DNA of 64,000 nt from Cognatundibacterium oligocarboniphilum (lineage in GTDB: Bacteria; Pseudomonadota; Gammaproteobacteria; Burkholderiales; Burkholderiaceae_D). The translations under genes were made by a program, and so were the position numbers. The notes under the pieces were generated by a model. That model ran no database searches. It was not told where the DNA came from and saw nothing but the letters and a program-made list of their open reading frames with translations. Of the stretch, positions 27,012 to 37,231 are shown piece after piece. Where the stretch lies: positions 1-64,000 of the forward strand of contig NZ_JABXYJ010000003.1 of assembly GCF_013377855.1 (NCBI RefSeq), written 5' to 3'. The first letter of the stretch is position 1; each line of letters opens with the position of its first letter.

Positions 27012-27533
27012 TCACTCCGCAAAACCCCAACTGATCATTTCAGGCTCCAGACCGCGGGAACGCATCCAGTCTGCCATGGCATATCCGGTTCCGGCATTCC
27101 AGGGGCGAAGTTTCTCCGGTTCAATCAGCCGATATTCCACCAACTCCTGAGACAGACGAATTTCACCATCGGCTCTGACATGATAGGCGATAATCACTTC
27201 GTTTTTTTCAATGAACTCATAAACGCCAATCAGGTTGATGTGCTGTGCATCAAGATTGGTTTCTTCTTTCAGTTCGCGTGCGATTCCCTGCTCCGGCGTT
27301 TCACCGCGCTCCATGAATCCGGTAATGAGTGCAAACGTTTTTTCTGGCCAGGCCGCATTGCGTGCCAACAGAATTCTGCCGTCAATTTCCACCAGCGCAG
27401 CAAGCACAGGCAGAGGATTATCCCAATGCGTCCAATGTCCATCAGGGCATGTCAGTCGCAGCCGGTCCATGTCGGCGTCATCCGGACGCTTAATCAGTTC
27501 CGTAGCGCAGACCGGACAAAAGCGGAATTCCAT
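27012..27533 (-). CDS. Nudix hydrolase with N-terminal zinc ribbon
   Basis: A 173-residue protein with a zinc-ribbon-like start (Cys6, Cys9, Cys29, His33: FCPVCATEL...LTCPDGH) and a Nudix domain. The Nudix box GFMERGETPEQGIARELKEETNL keeps REL-EE but has Asn where the usual Gly stands near its end. Layout recalls NADH pyrophosphatase NudC, but it is much shorter (NudC is about 257 residues) and lacks the NudC SQPWPFPxS motif, so a different nucleotide substrate is likely. Its ATG overlaps the stop of aaaT by one base (TGATG), which implies translational coupling to the alaS-aaaT transcript. Confidence 0.88.
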   Translation of the reverse strand: MEFRFCPVCATELIKRPDDADMDRLRLTCPDGHWTHWDNPLPVLAALVEIDGRILLARNAAWPEKTFALITGFMERGETPEQGIARELKEETNLDAQHINLIGVYEFIEKNEVIIAYHVRADGEIRLSQELVEYRLIEPEKLRPWNAGTGYAMADWMRSRGLEPEMISWGFAE

Positions 27534-28051
27534 CAGCAGCCGCCCTGCTTAATCGTCGGCTGATCCGGATGCAGTCTGGCCATGGAGTATGTATCGGCAA
27601 AAACACCGTGCCGCAAAGCATGAGCGCGGTGCGTCCCCTCGATCTGGAAACCGAATTTCTGATACAGATGGATCGCTGCTGCGTTGTCACAAAAAACGAT
27701 CAGCTCAATCCTGAGAATATTCAGCCACAGGTCAGCCAGCTGAATCAGCTCTTGCAACAAGGCGCTTCCGACGCCACGCCCCGCAAACGCATCGGCAACG
27801 CCCATTCCCAGCGTTGCCGCATGCGCCCGCCGCTGTTTCTGCTCCAGGTGCAAGACCGCATTACCAACAATCACGCCGTCGCACAATGCCACCAGCATGA
27901 TATCTTTTGCATCCAGATTTTTCAGCCGCTCCTGCCACATCTCGACGGAAGGATGCGGCACTTGCAAGGTTCCGCCATACGTGCCGGAACTTGCATAGAC
28001 CCGCTGAATCTGGGCCGCATCAGAAACTTCTGCGCGACGGATATGGATCAT
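27533..28051 (-). CDS. aaaT: L-amino acid N-acetyltransferase AaaT-like (YhhY)
   Basis: A 172-residue GNAT acetyltransferase. It matches E. coli YhhY/AaaT closely along its length: [16 protein letters not shown], the acetyl-CoA loop [20 protein letters not shown] and [46 protein letters not shown]. AaaT acetylates certain free amino acids, including some non-canonical ones. Its ATG overlaps the stop of alaS by four bases (ATGA), and its own stop overlaps the next gene, so it is translationally coupled to alanyl-tRNA synthetase; this hints at a role in amino-acid quality control (inference). Confidence 0.9.
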   Translation of the reverse strand: MIHIRRAEVSDAAQIQRVYASSGTYGGTLQVPHPSVEMWQERLKNLDAKDIMLVALCDGVIVGNAVLHLEQKQRRAHAATLGMGVADAFAGRGVGSALLQELIQLADLWLNILRIELIVFCDNAAAIHLYQKFGFQIEGTHRAHALRHGVFADTYSMARLHPDQPTIKQGGC

Positions 28052-30660
28052 ACCCTGCCGTGAACCCAGTCAGTCACACCGGCCAATGCCGCAGCGAGGC
28101 CGGATGGATCGGTGCCGCCAGCCTGCGCCATGTCTGGACGCCCGCCACCTTTACCGCCAACCTGCTGGGCCACAAAATTCACCAGATCGCCGGCTTTCAG
28201 ACGGGAAATGCTGTCAGCGGTAACACCGGCAATCAGACTGACCTTACCATCATTGACTGCCGCCAGAACGATTGCTGCCGTTTTCAGTTTGTCTTTGAGC
28301 TTATCCATCGTCTCGCGCAACGCATTCACATCTGCACCGTCCAGCATTGCCGCCAGTACCTTGATGCCCTTGACATCAACAGCCTGAGCAAGCAACTCGT
28401 CACCCTGATTCGATGCCAGCCGGGATTTCAGTGCGGCCAGTTCTTTCTCCAGCGACTTCACGTGTTCCTGTACCTGGACAATACGCTGGGTTAACTCTTC
28501 CGGTTGCGCTTTCAGCGCTGCAGCAGCCTCATTGATGCGATTACTCTGCGTCTGAACCAGCGTCAGCGCCACTTCACCTGTCACTGCCTCTACCCGGCGG
28601 ATGCCTGCTGCAACACCGCTTTCAGCCACAATTTTGAAAAGACCGATATCGCCGGTGCGGGCCACATGGGTGCCGCCGCACAGCTCGCGCGAAGAGCCGA
28701 TATCCAGCACGCGGACTTCGTCGCCGTATTTTTCGCCGAACAATGCCATTGCTCCATGCTTGACCGCATCATCAAAGGCCATCAGTTGGGCAGAGGTGGC
28801 GGCATTTGCCAGAATTTCGCGATTCACGATCTGCTCTACCTGACGGATTTCACCAGCGGTCATCGGTGCCGTGTGACTAAAATCGAAACGGGTTTTATCC
28901 GCATCCACCAGCGAGCCTTTTTGAGCTACGTGGCTACCCAGCACTTCGCGCAAGGCTTTATGCATCAGATGTGTAGCAGAGTGATTGCGCATTGTTTGCG
29001 CGCGCACTTCGCCGGCGACTTCTGCTTTCACGCTTTGCACAATGGTCAGCTTGCCGGATTGCAGAACACCATGATGACCGAAAACATCGGCCTGGATTTT
29101 CTGGGTATCGCTGACCTCAAAAACTGCGCCGCCATTACCGGTCAGTACACCGGAGTCGCCGCACTGACCACCGGATTCGGCATAAAACGGGGTCGTATCC
29201 AGCACCACAATCGCATACTGGCCTGCCTGGACTTCATTTACCGGGCTGCCTTCAACATACAGGGCAACGATTTTCGCCTCATGCTGCAACTGCTCGTAGC
29301 CGACAAACCGGGTCTTGTCACCAATATATTCAATAGCCGCGGCCATCTTGAATTTTCCGCCTTCGCGTGCCTTTTTACGCTGCAATTCCATTGCAGCATT
29401 GAAGCCGGCCTCATCCAGCGACACATTGCGTTCGCGGCAGATATCTGCTGTCAGATCAAGCGGGAAACCATAGGTGTCATACAATGTAAAAGCGGTGTCG
29501 CCATCCAGATTTTTTCCGTCTTTTGCCAGCGCAGCTTCCAGGATTTTCATACCGTTTTCCAGCGTCTCGCCAAAACGCTCTTCTTCCTGACGGATGACCT
29601 GCGCAACGCGTTCTGCGGCTTCGGCCAGCTCAGGGTAAGCGCCGCCCATTTCGCGCACCAGATCAGCCACCAGCCTGTAGAAAAACGGCTGGCTCTGTCC
29701 CAGCTTATGGCCATGGCGCAATGCACGGCGGGTAATGCGGCGCAGCACATAACCACGCCCCTCATTGCCGGGAATCACACCATCCACGATCAGGAAACCT
29801 GCGCAGCGGATATGATCTGCAATTACTTTCAGTGAGTTGTTGCCCAGATCGGTGCAACCGGTTTCTCGCGCAGCCGCCTTGATCAGATTCTGGAAAGTAT
29901 CGATTTCATAGTTCGAATGTACATGCTGCAGCACAGCCGACAAACGCTCCAACCCCATGCCGGTATCGACGCATGGCTTCGGCAACGGATGCAGCACGCC
30001 CGCTTCATCTTTATTGAACTGCATGAACACCAGATTCCAGATTTCGATGAAACGATCGCCATCTTCTTCTGCCGATCCCGGGGGGCCGCCCCAGATTTCC
30101 GGACCGTGATCGTAGAAAATCTCGGTACAAGGACCGCAAGGGCCGGTATCGGCCATCTGCCAGAAATTATCGGAAGCGTAGCGTGCGCCCTTGTTGTCGC
30201 CAATACGGATGATGCGTTCAACCGGCACGCCGATTTCATTTTTCCAGATATCGTAGGCTTCGTCATCCTCCTGATACACGGTAACTGTGAGTTTATCCGC
30301 CGGTAATTTATAAACCGTGGTCAGCAATTCCCATGCGTAATGGATCGCATCTTTTTTGAAATAATCACCGAACGAAAAATTACCCAGCATTTCAAAGAAC
30401 GTATGGTGACGCGCGGTATAGCCGACGTTTTCCAGATCGTTATGTTTACCGCCGGCACGCACACTGCGCTGCGCCGTAGTAGCGCGGCTATACGCACGCT
30501 TATCCTGACCGAGAAATACATCTTTAAACTGCACCATGCCTGAGTTGGTGAACAGCAAGGTTGGGTCATTACCGGGAATCAGACTGGACGAACGCACGCG
30601 CGTATGACCTTTGGATTCGAAAAAGCTGAGGAATTTATCGCGGATTTCGGACGAGTTCAT
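28048..30660 (-). CDS. alaS: Alanyl-tRNA synthetase
   Basis: Charges tRNA-Ala. It is 870 residues long, the normal size. Class II catalytic motifs are at the N terminus ([49 protein letters not shown]), followed by the tRNA-recognition region and the editing domain with its zinc-binding sites ([17 protein letters not shown] and [13 protein letters not shown]). The C-Ala domain ends with [15 protein letters not shown]. First gene of a three-gene overlapping unit with aaaT and a Nudix gene. Confidence 0.98.
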   Translation of the reverse strand: MNSSEIRDKFLSFFESKGHTRVRSSSLIPGNDPTLLFTNSGMVQFKDVFLGQDKRAYSRATTAQRSVRAGGKHNDLENVGYTARHHTFFEMLGNFSFGDYFKKDAIHYAWELLTTVYKLPADKLTVTVYQEDDEAYDIWKNEIGVPVERIIRIGDNKGARYASDNFWQMADTGPCGPCTEIFYDHGPEIWGGPPGSAEEDGDRFIEIWNLVFMQFNKDEAGVLHPLPKPCVDTGMGLERLSAVLQHVHSNYEIDTFQNLIKAAARETGCTDLGNNSLKVIADHIRCAGFLIVDGVIPGNEGRGYVLRRITRRALRHGHKLGQSQPFFYRLVADLVREMGGAYPELAEAAERVAQVIRQEEERFGETLENGMKILEAALAKDGKNLDGDTAFTLYDTYGFPLDLTADICRERNVSLDEAGFNAAMELQRKKAREGGKFKMAAAIEYIGDKTRFVGYEQLQHEAKIVALYVEGSPVNEVQAGQYAIVVLDTTPFYAESGGQCGDSGVLTGNGGAVFEVSDTQKIQADVFGHHGVLQSGKLTIVQSVKAEVAGEVRAQTMRNHSATHLMHKALREVLGSHVAQKGSLVDADKTRFDFSHTAPMTAGEIRQVEQIVNREILANAATSAQLMAFDDAVKHGAMALFGEKYGDEVRVLDIGSSRELCGGTHVARTGDIGLFKIVAESGVAAGIRRVEAVTGEVALTLVQTQSNRINEAAAALKAQPEELTQRIVQVQEHVKSLEKELAALKSRLASNQGDELLAQAVDVKGIKVLAAMLDGADVNALRETMDKLKDKLKTAAIVLAAVNDGKVSLIAGVTADSISRLKAGDLVNFVAQQVGGKGGGRPDMAQAGGTDPSGLAAALAGVTDWVHGRV

Positions 30661-30796
30661 AGAAGAGAGATCAGAGCTTAAAAAGATAACTTCTGATTAT
30701 ACGGTATAAAACCTGCGCGACAGCAGCCCGCATCGAGCACGTACAGTGAATGGCGATATTGATTGCAAAAACAGCAAAATACCCTGTCGTCGCTTA

Positions 30797-31546
30797 TCAG
30801 AAATCTGCCGGAATCAGATCCAGCCGGTCGGTACAGAACGCGTCCACACCCCAGCGCAACAGTTCCGAAGCTCTTTGCGGGTCGTTGACGGTGTAACAGA
30901 ACAATCCATAACCGGCATCTTTGATCTGCCGCACCAGATCCGGCGTCAGCGATGCATGGTTCGTATGCAGGGCACGGACGCCCAGTTCCTGACACTGGCT
31001 TTTCCAGTCCGGAGTGATGCGCTCCGTCAGCCAGCCACGTGGCAATGCAGGAGCGGCGGCCTTTGCTGCCTTGAGCGCAGTGACGGAAAAGGACGACAAC
31101 AGCGGCAAGCGCCCGGCATCGCTGACCGCGACATCCGCAAACAAGGATGCGCAGCAGCCGGCAACCACGCCTCCGGTCAGCGCCTCCATGCCGGGTACCG
31201 GTTTGATTTCCACATTCATCCAGATATCGTGATGCCGGCAAAATGCGACGGCATCTTCAAACAACGGCACCGGCTCTCCTGCAAATTCGGCACCAAACCA
31301 GCTGCCTGCATCCATGGCCGTCAACGCTTCTGCTGTACTGCCCGCAACACTACCGGTTCCGGCCAGCGTGCGACCAAATTCACAATCATGCATCAGCACA
31401 GGAACCTCATCCTTTGATAACATGACATCAAATTCCACAGCATGAAACCCTTGCGCCAGACCGCAACGCAGCGCCGCGATGGTATTTTCCGGCGCCAGGA
31501 TGCCGCCGCCGCGGTGTGCAAGAACTTTAGGATAAGGCCACATCAT
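30797..31546 (-). CDS. ugpQ: Glycerophosphodiester phosphodiesterase
   Basis: Hydrolyses glycerophosphodiesters to glycerol 3-phosphate and an alcohol. It is 249 residues long, cytosolic (no signal peptide), of the UgpQ type. The family start LAHRGGGILAPENTIAALRCGLAQGFHAVEFDV contains the catalytic His and Glu/Asp metal ligands; VLMHDCEFGRTL holds the second catalytic His; DIWMNVEIKP is also typical. No ugp transporter is adjacent. It is divergent from the CaiB-type gene with only 55 bp between them. Confidence 0.93.
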   Translation of the reverse strand: MMWPYPKVLAHRGGGILAPENTIAALRCGLAQGFHAVEFDVMLSKDEVPVLMHDCEFGRTLAGTGSVAGSTAEALTAMDAGSWFGAEFAGEPVPLFEDAVAFCRHHDIWMNVEIKPVPGMEALTGGVVAGCCASLFADVAVSDAGRLPLLSSFSVTALKAAKAAAPALPRGWLTERITPDWKSQCQELGVRALHTNHASLTPDLVRQIKDAGYGLFCYTVNDPQRASELLRWGVDAFCTDRLDLIPADF

Positions 31547-31601
31547 GCTCTCTCTGATCGCAATTCGTCATACACAATAATTCAAAAAAGGGTTACCGAA
31601 A

Positions 31602-32843
31602 ATGAGTACAGCAACTTCACAGAAAACTGCTTTAGGGCATCTGCGCATACTCGATCTGACGCGCGTGCTGGCAGGTCCCTGGTGCGCGCAAAATCTGGCC
31701 GATCTGGGAGCGGAAGTCATCAAAGTCGAACGCCCCGGCTGCGGCGATGACACCCGCAGTTGGGGACCACCCTACCTGCGCGATGCTGACGGTAACGATA
31801 CCACGGAAGCGGCATACTATCTGGCCGCCAACCGGAATAAGCGCTCGGTCACTGTCGACATCGCAAGCCCGGAAGGGCAGCAGATTATCCGCGAACTGGC
31901 GATGCAATCCGATATCGTGCTCGAAAATTACAAAGTCGGCCAGCTCAAAAAATACGAACTGGATTACGCATCGCTGAAACAGCTGAAACCCGATCTGATT
32001 TATTGTTCGATCACCGGCTTTGGTCAGGACGGCCCCTACGCCCACCGTGCCGGCTACGACTTCATCGTGCAGGGCATGGGCGGCTTCATGTCGCTGACCG
32101 GTGAACGGGACGACCTGCCAGGTGGCGGTCCGCAGAAAGCCGGAGTAGCCATTGCCGATCTGATGACAGGCATGTATGCCACCATCGCAGTTCTGACTGC
32201 ACTGACCCACCGCGACCGCACCGGCGAAGGCCAGTATATCGACATGGCACTGCTGGATGTGCAGGTTGCGATGCTGGCGAACATGAACATGAATTACTTG
32301 TGTAATGAAAAAGTGCCTGTGCGCTGGGGTAATGCACATGCCAATATCGTGCCCTACCAAACCTTCGCCACATCCGACGGTCATATCATCGTCGCTGCCG
32401 GAAATGACGGCCAATACAGAAAATTCGTACAGGCAGGCGGGCAACCTGAACTGGCCGACGATCCCCGTTTCAATACCAATCCGCAACGGGTGCAGAATCG
32501 CGACACGCTGGTACCTTTGCTGGCAGAAATGGTCAAAAAGAAAAGCAAACCGGAATGGATTGCATTATTGGAAGCAGCAGGCGTTCCCTGCGGCCCGATC
32601 AACCGCATCAACGAGGTGTTTGAAGATCCGCAGGTGCAGGCGCGCGGCATGAAAATCAAGCTGCCACATCCGGAGGCAAGCTCCGTGAATCTGGTTGCCA
32701 GCCCCATGAAATTATCCGCAACACCGGTCAGCTACCGCGACGCCCCGCCGTTGCTGGGTCAACATACAGACGAGGTATTGCATCAGCTGCTGGCTTATGA
32801 TGACGCTAAACTGGACGAACTCAGATCGAAAAAAATTATCTGA
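31602..32843 (+). CDS. CaiB/BaiF family CoA-transferase
   Basis: A class III CoA transferase of 413 residues that exchanges CoA between carboxylic acids. Typical motifs are LRILDLTRVLAGPWCAQNLADLGAEVIKVERPGCGDDTR at the N terminus, AANRNKRSVTVD, and the region GVAIADLMTGMYATIAVLTAL, in which the Asp is the expected catalytic residue that forms the acyl-enzyme anhydride. The C terminus has PLLGQHTDEVLHQLLAYD. Similar proteins serve in glutaryl- or succinyl-CoA transfer; the substrate is not determined here. Confidence 0.92.
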   Translation: MSTATSQKTALGHLRILDLTRVLAGPWCAQNLADLGAEVIKVERPGCGDDTRSWGPPYLRDADGNDTTEAAYYLAANRNKRSVTVDIASPEGQQIIRELAMQSDIVLENYKVGQLKKYELDYASLKQLKPDLIYCSITGFGQDGPYAHRAGYDFIVQGMGGFMSLTGERDDLPGGGPQKAGVAIADLMTGMYATIAVLTALTHRDRTGEGQYIDMALLDVQVAMLANMNMNYLCNEKVPVRWGNAHANIVPYQTFATSDGHIIVAAGNDGQYRKFVQAGGQPELADDPRFNTNPQRVQNRDTLVPLLAEMVKKKSKPEWIALLEAAGVPCGPINRINEVFEDPQVQARGMKIKLPHPEASSVNLVASPMKLSATPVSYRDAPPLLGQHTDEVLHQLLAYDDAKLDELRSKKII

Positions 32844-33012
32844 GTCGCCTGCAATTGCGTGCACAAGGGCGCATCAGTGCGGCTCAGCCCTGGCAGCTCG
32901 CGCCATTTCCCGGCGGGCTGGCGACAGGATGGCGTGTTTTATCGCATCCGGCTTGGTATGGCTGTCGCAGCCCGCTACTATCCGGAGATGACTGAATTGT
33001 GGAAGTTGTCTT

Positions 33013-34158
33013 ATGTACGGAAATACACCTTTTTTTCAACATCTGCAGGCATTTTATCTTCGGCATACCAACAGTGCCTGGAGAACCATACTCGGCGAAA
33101 TGCCCCGGCTATTGCTGATTAATCAGCTGTGCGCCATCGTCATCACCCTGCTGGTTCGCACCGACGGTTCGGTGTTTGAGAATGTGGTGTTTTCCAATCT
33201 GATCGGCTTTTGCTGTTATGCACTGATACGTACTTCCCGGTATCTGATCTGGCGGGACAAAGAACCCGGTACGCTGCCCTTTTATCTGATGTGCATTGTG
33301 GTGTCGCCGTTTGGATTTATTGCTGGCGTCGCTATTTCCGCCACTATTTTTTCCTATCCGCTGAAACAGATATTTTCGCTGCGGGAAAACTATGTTATCA
33401 CCTTCGTATCGATGACCTGCATCATCAGCACCATCGTCGCCTGGCTATTCTGGAACCGCGCCAAGATCAACGCCTTGCATGCTCAGGCCGAAGCAGAAAA
33501 AACCCGCTATGCCTTGATCGAACGACAGGCGATGCAGACCCAGTTACAGTTGCTGCAAGCGCAGATTGAACCGCACATGCTGTTTAACACCCTCGCCAAC
33601 CTGCAAGGTCTGATTGCGATCGATGCCACTCGGGCGCAGCATATGCTGACACAGCTGATCGTGTATCTGCGCGCCACGCTGTGCACATCCCGTGCAGAAA
33701 CCACCACGCTGGGACAAGAATTCACCCTGATCCGGGCTTATCTGGATTTACTGGCGATACGGATGGGTAGCCGGCTCAGTTACACACTGGATCTGCCGTC
33801 TGACCTGACGACATTTCCCCTCCCGCCGATGTTGTTGCAGCCATTGGTGGAAAATGCCATCCGGCACGGACTGGAACCAAAAATTGAAGGTGGCCACATT
33901 CTGGTGCAGGCCAGCAAAACAGCCGGTTTTCTGAACCTGAAAATTGCCGATACCGGACTCGGCCTGCCATTCGGTTATGACGAACAGCCAGCGCCCTCTG
34001 CCGACGGCCACCATGTCGGCAATGCCAATATCCGGGAACGTCTGCAAGCCATTTTCGGCGCCAGCGCTTCGCTGGCCTTAACCCCGAACCATCCCCAAGG
34101 CGTCATTGCTGAACTGACGATTCCTTACTCCGGTTATCCTGACCCAAGCTTTCACTGA
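33013..34158 (+). CDS. LytS-type membrane sensor histidine kinase
   Basis: A 381-residue sensor kinase of the His_kinase (LytS/YehU-like) class. Four transmembrane helices occupy about residues 30-155, with no large periplasmic loop, so it probably senses a signal at or in the membrane. The phosphoacceptor is His188 in LQAQIEPHMLFNTLANLQ. The ATPase domain has the N box LVENAIRHGL, the G box DTGLGLPFG and GNANIRERLQAIFG. Its stop overlaps the start of the LytTR response regulator gene by one base (TGATG), so the two are translated as a pair. Confidence 0.93.
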   Translation: MYGNTPFFQHLQAFYLRHTNSAWRTILGEMPRLLLINQLCAIVITLLVRTDGSVFENVVFSNLIGFCCYALIRTSRYLIWRDKEPGTLPFYLMCIVVSPFGFIAGVAISATIFSYPLKQIFSLRENYVITFVSMTCIISTIVAWLFWNRAKINALHAQAEAEKTRYALIERQAMQTQLQLLQAQIEPHMLFNTLANLQGLIAIDATRAQHMLTQLIVYLRATLCTSRAETTTLGQEFTLIRAYLDLLAIRMGSRLSYTLDLPSDLTTFPLPPMLLQPLVENAIRHGLEPKIEGGHILVQASKTAGFLNLKIADTGLGLPFGYDEQPAPSADGHHVGNANIRERLQAIFGASASLALTPNHPQGVIAELTIPYSGYPDPSFH

Positions 34159-34976
34159 TGCTGATGATGAATACCCGAAAACGCGCCCTGATCGCCGAAG
34201 ACGAACCGGTATTATCGCTGACCCTGCAGCACATGCTGCGCAGGCTCTGGCCGGAACTGGAACTGTGCGTCGTGGTTGAAAACGGTGTTGCGGCCATTGA
34301 TGCAGCCCTCAACACCACGCCGGACATCCTGTTTCTCGATATTAAAATGCCCGGTAAATCCGGACTGGAAGTCGCTCATGAACTGGCCGAAGAGTGGCCC
34401 GAAGACAAAGCCTTTCCACTGATCGTGTATGTCACGGCTTATGATGAATTTGCGGTACAGGCTTTTGAGCATTCAGCATCGGACTATGTGCTGAAACCGG
34501 TCACTGAAGAACGCCTGCACAAGACCATACAACGTTTGCAGACGCATCTGGGTAATCAGGCGCAGCGCGCCAGTGAACTCGACCGGGTGCTGGCACAACT
34601 GCGCCAGCTGGTTCCCGGACATTTGTTGCCTGGCGTGACGATCAATCATGAAAAACTGCGTGTAATCCGCGCAGCCGTCGGCAACCATATCCGCATGATT
34701 CAGATTGACGATGTCCTGTATTTCGAGGCAACCGATAAATACGTCAACGTCGTGACCCGTGAGCATTCCTCCCTGATCCGCAGCAGCCTGCGCGATTTAC
34801 TGCCGCAGCTCGACAACGATACTTTCTGGCAGATACACCGCAGCACGGTAGTGAATATCCGGCAGGTACATCTTGCCCACAAAGACGATACCGGCAAAAT
34901 CACCCTCAAACTACGCGACAGCGATGAACGGCTCGCCGTCAGTAGAGTGTATGCCCACTTATTTAAACAAATGTGA
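34158..34976 (+). CDS. LytTR-family response regulator
   Basis: A 272-residue response regulator. The receiver domain (about 8-130) has the acidic pocket EDE at 14-16, the phosphoacceptor Asp61 (ILFLDIKMPG) and Lys in YVLKPVTEE. The C-terminal LytTR DNA-binding domain (about 165-270) contains IDDVLYFEATDKYVNVVTREHSSLIRSSLRDLLPQL and FWQIHRSTVVNIRQV. The start could also be one of the next two ATGs. LytTR regulators bind paired direct repeats; the target genes are unknown. Confidence 0.93.
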   Translation: MLMMNTRKRALIAEDEPVLSLTLQHMLRRLWPELELCVVVENGVAAIDAALNTTPDILFLDIKMPGKSGLEVAHELAEEWPEDKAFPLIVYVTAYDEFAVQAFEHSASDYVLKPVTEERLHKTIQRLQTHLGNQAQRASELDRVLAQLRQLVPGHLLPGVTINHEKLRVIRAAVGNHIRMIQIDDVLYFEATDKYVNVVTREHSSLIRSSLRDLLPQLDNDTFWQIHRSTVVNIRQVHLAHKDDTGKITLKLRDSDERLAVSRVYAHLFKQM

Positions 34977-34995
34977 TTTTCAACCAGGAATTTCT

Positions 34996-35466
34996 ATGTC
35001 AGACACCACCAGCCTGCACTGGCAATGCGCCAGTTTCGATGAACTCAGCAATTTCCAGCTGCATCAGATTTACCAGGCGCGCAACGCCGTATTTATCGTG
35101 GAGCAAAATTGCCCTTATCAGGATATCGACGGCAAAGATCCGCATTCCCATCACCTGATCGCGTGGGGCAAAGACCATCAGCTGGCCGCTTATCTACGCA
35201 TTGTTCCCGCCGGCATCAGCTTTACCGAAGCCTCCCTGGGACGGGTGTTGAGTACACAGGCATGGCGCGGTACAGGGGTCGGCAAAGCCCTGATTGCCAA
35301 TGGCATCGCCGCCTTGCACAGACTGTATCCGGCAGCGCCGGTACGGATTGGCGCCCAGGCTTATCTGGAAAAATTCTATGCCGGTTTCGGCTTTCAGACG
35401 GTGTCCGGTATCTATCTGGAAGACGATATACCGCACATCGAAATGCTGCTGACGTCTGTTCTGTAA
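34996..35466 (+). CDS. elaA: ElaA-like GNAT acetyltransferase
   Basis: A 156-residue GNAT-fold protein that matches E. coli ElaA: YQARNAVFIVEQNCPYQDIDGKDPHSHHLIAWG, GRVLSTQAWRGTGVGKALIANGI with the acetyl-CoA loop, and VRIGAQAYLEKFYAGFGFQTVSGIYLEDDIPHIEM. The in-vivo substrate of ElaA is not known. I use the start at 34996, because an AGGAA ribosome site lies before it and an earlier in-frame start would run into the LytTR gene. The gene starts 19 bp after the regulator stop, so it may be co-transcribed with the two-component system. Confidence 0.9.
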   Translation: MSDTTSLHWQCASFDELSNFQLHQIYQARNAVFIVEQNCPYQDIDGKDPHSHHLIAWGKDHQLAAYLRIVPAGISFTEASLGRVLSTQAWRGTGVGKALIANGIAALHRLYPAAPVRIGAQAYLEKFYAGFGFQTVSGIYLEDDIPHIEMLLTSVL

Positions 35467-35537
35467 AACCGCCTGGAGCGTGCACCGGACTTTTCCACTA
35501 TAATGCTGACAAATCAATGACTTACTGAATTTTTACT

Positions 35538-36419
35538 ATGCCGGTTGCAACACTCTCCCCCGAAACACCTTTCGTTAATATCTCGGCCTACAAATTTGTC
35601 ACCTTCGACGATACCGCAGAAAAACGCCAGGCCTTCATCGACAAATGCAAAGAATTAAATCTGAAAGGCACAGTTCTGCTGACCCCGGAAGGCATCAATA
35701 TGTTCCTCGCCGGTTTGCGCCATGAAATTGACGCTTACATGGACTGGCTGCATCAGGATCCGCGCTTTGCCGATGTGGTGGCAAAAGAAAGCTTTTCAGA
35801 CCGCCAACCGTTTACCAAGCTGCTGGTCAAGCTGAAAGCAGAAATCATCACCATGCGTATGCCGCTGATCAAACCGGAAGAAGGCCGCGCGCCAGCCGTG
35901 AATGCGCAGACACTCAAACGCTGGCTGGATCAGGGGCATGACGATAACGGCAAGCCCGTCGTCATGGTCGATACCCGTAACGACTTTGAAGTCGACGTCG
36001 GCAGTTTCGACAACACGATTGACTACCGTATTGCGAAATTCACCGAGTTTCCCAAAGTGATCGAAGAACACCGCGACGAGCTCAACGACAAAACCGTAGT
36101 GACCTTCTGCACCGGCGGCATCCGCTGTGAAAAAGCAGCCATTCACATGCAGAACGTCGGCTTCCAGAGCGTCTATCAGCTCGAAGGTGGCATCCTCAAA
36201 TATTTTGAGGAAGTAGGCGGCGACCACTATCACGGCGACTGCTTCGTGTTCGATTACCGCACCGCACTCAATCCACAACTCGAAGCGACCGACACCAAAC
36301 AGTGTTTTGCCTGCCGCGCCGTCGTGACGCCACGCGAACAATTGTCACCGTGGTATATCCCCGGCGAATCCTGCCCGCATTGTAAGAAAAAATATTCCGC
36401 GCATACAGAATCTGTCTGA
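35538..36419 (+). CDS. trhO: tRNA uridine-34 hydroxylase TrhO (rhodanese-related)
   Basis: Catalyses oxygen-dependent hydroxylation of U34 in tRNAs that read purine-ended codons, the first step to (c)mo5U. It is 293 residues long. An N-terminal acylphosphatase-like region (about 15-110, [16 protein letters not shown]) precedes the rhodanese domain with [25 protein letters not shown] and the essential Cys191 in [13 protein letters not shown]. The C-terminal cysteine pairs (CFACRAV and CPHCKKKY) are typical of the YceA/TrhO family and may bind zinc. Ends before a bidirectional terminator. Confidence 0.93.
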   Translation: MPVATLSPETPFVNISAYKFVTFDDTAEKRQAFIDKCKELNLKGTVLLTPEGINMFLAGLRHEIDAYMDWLHQDPRFADVVAKESFSDRQPFTKLLVKLKAEIITMRMPLIKPEEGRAPAVNAQTLKRWLDQGHDDNGKPVVMVDTRNDFEVDVGSFDNTIDYRIAKFTEFPKVIEEHRDELNDKTVVTFCTGGIRCEKAAIHMQNVGFQSVYQLEGGILKYFEEVGGDHYHGDCFVFDYRTALNPQLEATDTKQCFACRAVVTPREQLSPWYIPGESCPHCKKKYSAHTESV

Positions 36420-36536
36420 ATTGCGGATGTATAAATATCTGCAACGCAAACCAAGCCAGATCGACATTGAGACGGATACACACTCTTCCAGTATTTTTTA
36501 TATCCGATTGCAATTATTTCTGGTTTTCTACAAAAA

Positions 36537-36567
36537 AAATACCGCAAAAAAAATGCGGTATTTTTTT
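36537..36567. terminator. Bidirectional terminator between trhO and the flavodoxin-like gene
   Basis: AAATACCGCA (36537-36546) pairs with TGCGGTATTT (36554-36563), with A-rich sequence before and four more T residues after. It can end both convergent transcripts. Confidence 0.75.
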
Positions 36568-36626
36568 GACTCAATGCACAGTCTTTTGCCAAAGACGGAT
36601 GACCCGGCAAAAGCGATGACAATGAA

Positions 36627-37196
36627 TCAGCGGAATTTCTGCGCCACTTCAGCAATACGTTTGCCAAACAGTTTGGCCGTTTCCAGATCGCCGGGCAGCG
36701 GGCCTTCTTCCGGTGTGGAATCGGAAGGAGACTGCGTCATCAGGCCGCTGAAACTGCCGACGTAGTTGATGTCGTTGCGCTGAGCTGCCTTGCTGTTGGC
36801 TGGCATCAGGCCAGTGCCGACCCAGATCATAGAATGCTGCTGGGACAGGGTGAACAGGTAATGCAGGGTGGACAGCTTGTCGCCGTTCATGGTGGCCGAG
36901 TTGGTGAAACCAGCCGCGATTTTGTCTTTCCATTGCTGGCTGAACCAGGGTTTGGAAGACGCATCGGCAAATTTTTTGAATTGCCAGGAAACCGTTCCCA
37001 TGTAGGTCGGTGAACCGAATACGATGGCATCGGCGGCAGCCAGGCTGGCCCACTGCGCATCGCTGATATTGCCTTCTGCGTTGATCGCGATCAACTCTGT
37101 TGCGGCGCCGGCTGCTGCTGCACCGGCCTGCACTGCTTCTGCCGCCTTGGTGGTATGACCATAACCAGAGTGGTACACAATTGCTACTGTTGTCAT
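36627..37196 (-). CDS. Flavodoxin-fold NAD(P)H-dependent oxidoreductase (WrbA-like)
   Basis: A 189-residue FMN-binding protein of the flavodoxin/WrbA superfamily. The phosphate-binding loop is VYHSGYGHTTKAAEAV at the N terminus; FGSPTYMGTVSWQFKKFAD and WVGTGLMP correspond to the other FMN-contact regions. Probably a quinone or other NAD(P)H oxidoreductase that works by two-electron transfer. It lies 35 bp downstream of the pirin gene and is likely in one operon with it; both are often controlled by the adjacent LysR regulator in related species (inference). Confidence 0.88.
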   Translation of the reverse strand: MTTVAIVYHSGYGHTTKAAEAVQAGAAAAGAATELIAINAEGNISDAQWASLAAADAIVFGSPTYMGTVSWQFKKFADASSKPWFSQQWKDKIAAGFTNSATMNGDKLSTLHYLFTLSQQHSMIWVGTGLMPANSKAAQRNDINYVGSFSGLMTQSPSDSTPEEGPLPGDLETAKLFGKRIAEVAQKFR

Positions 37197-37231
37197 TTCA
37201 TGCTCCTAGTTGAAAAGCGGACTCGCCGCCA

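Noticed and set aside
28504-29835. A 443-codon plus-strand open frame inside alaS
   Set aside because: Antisense to a certain alaS gene, with composition typical of a complementary-strand frame.
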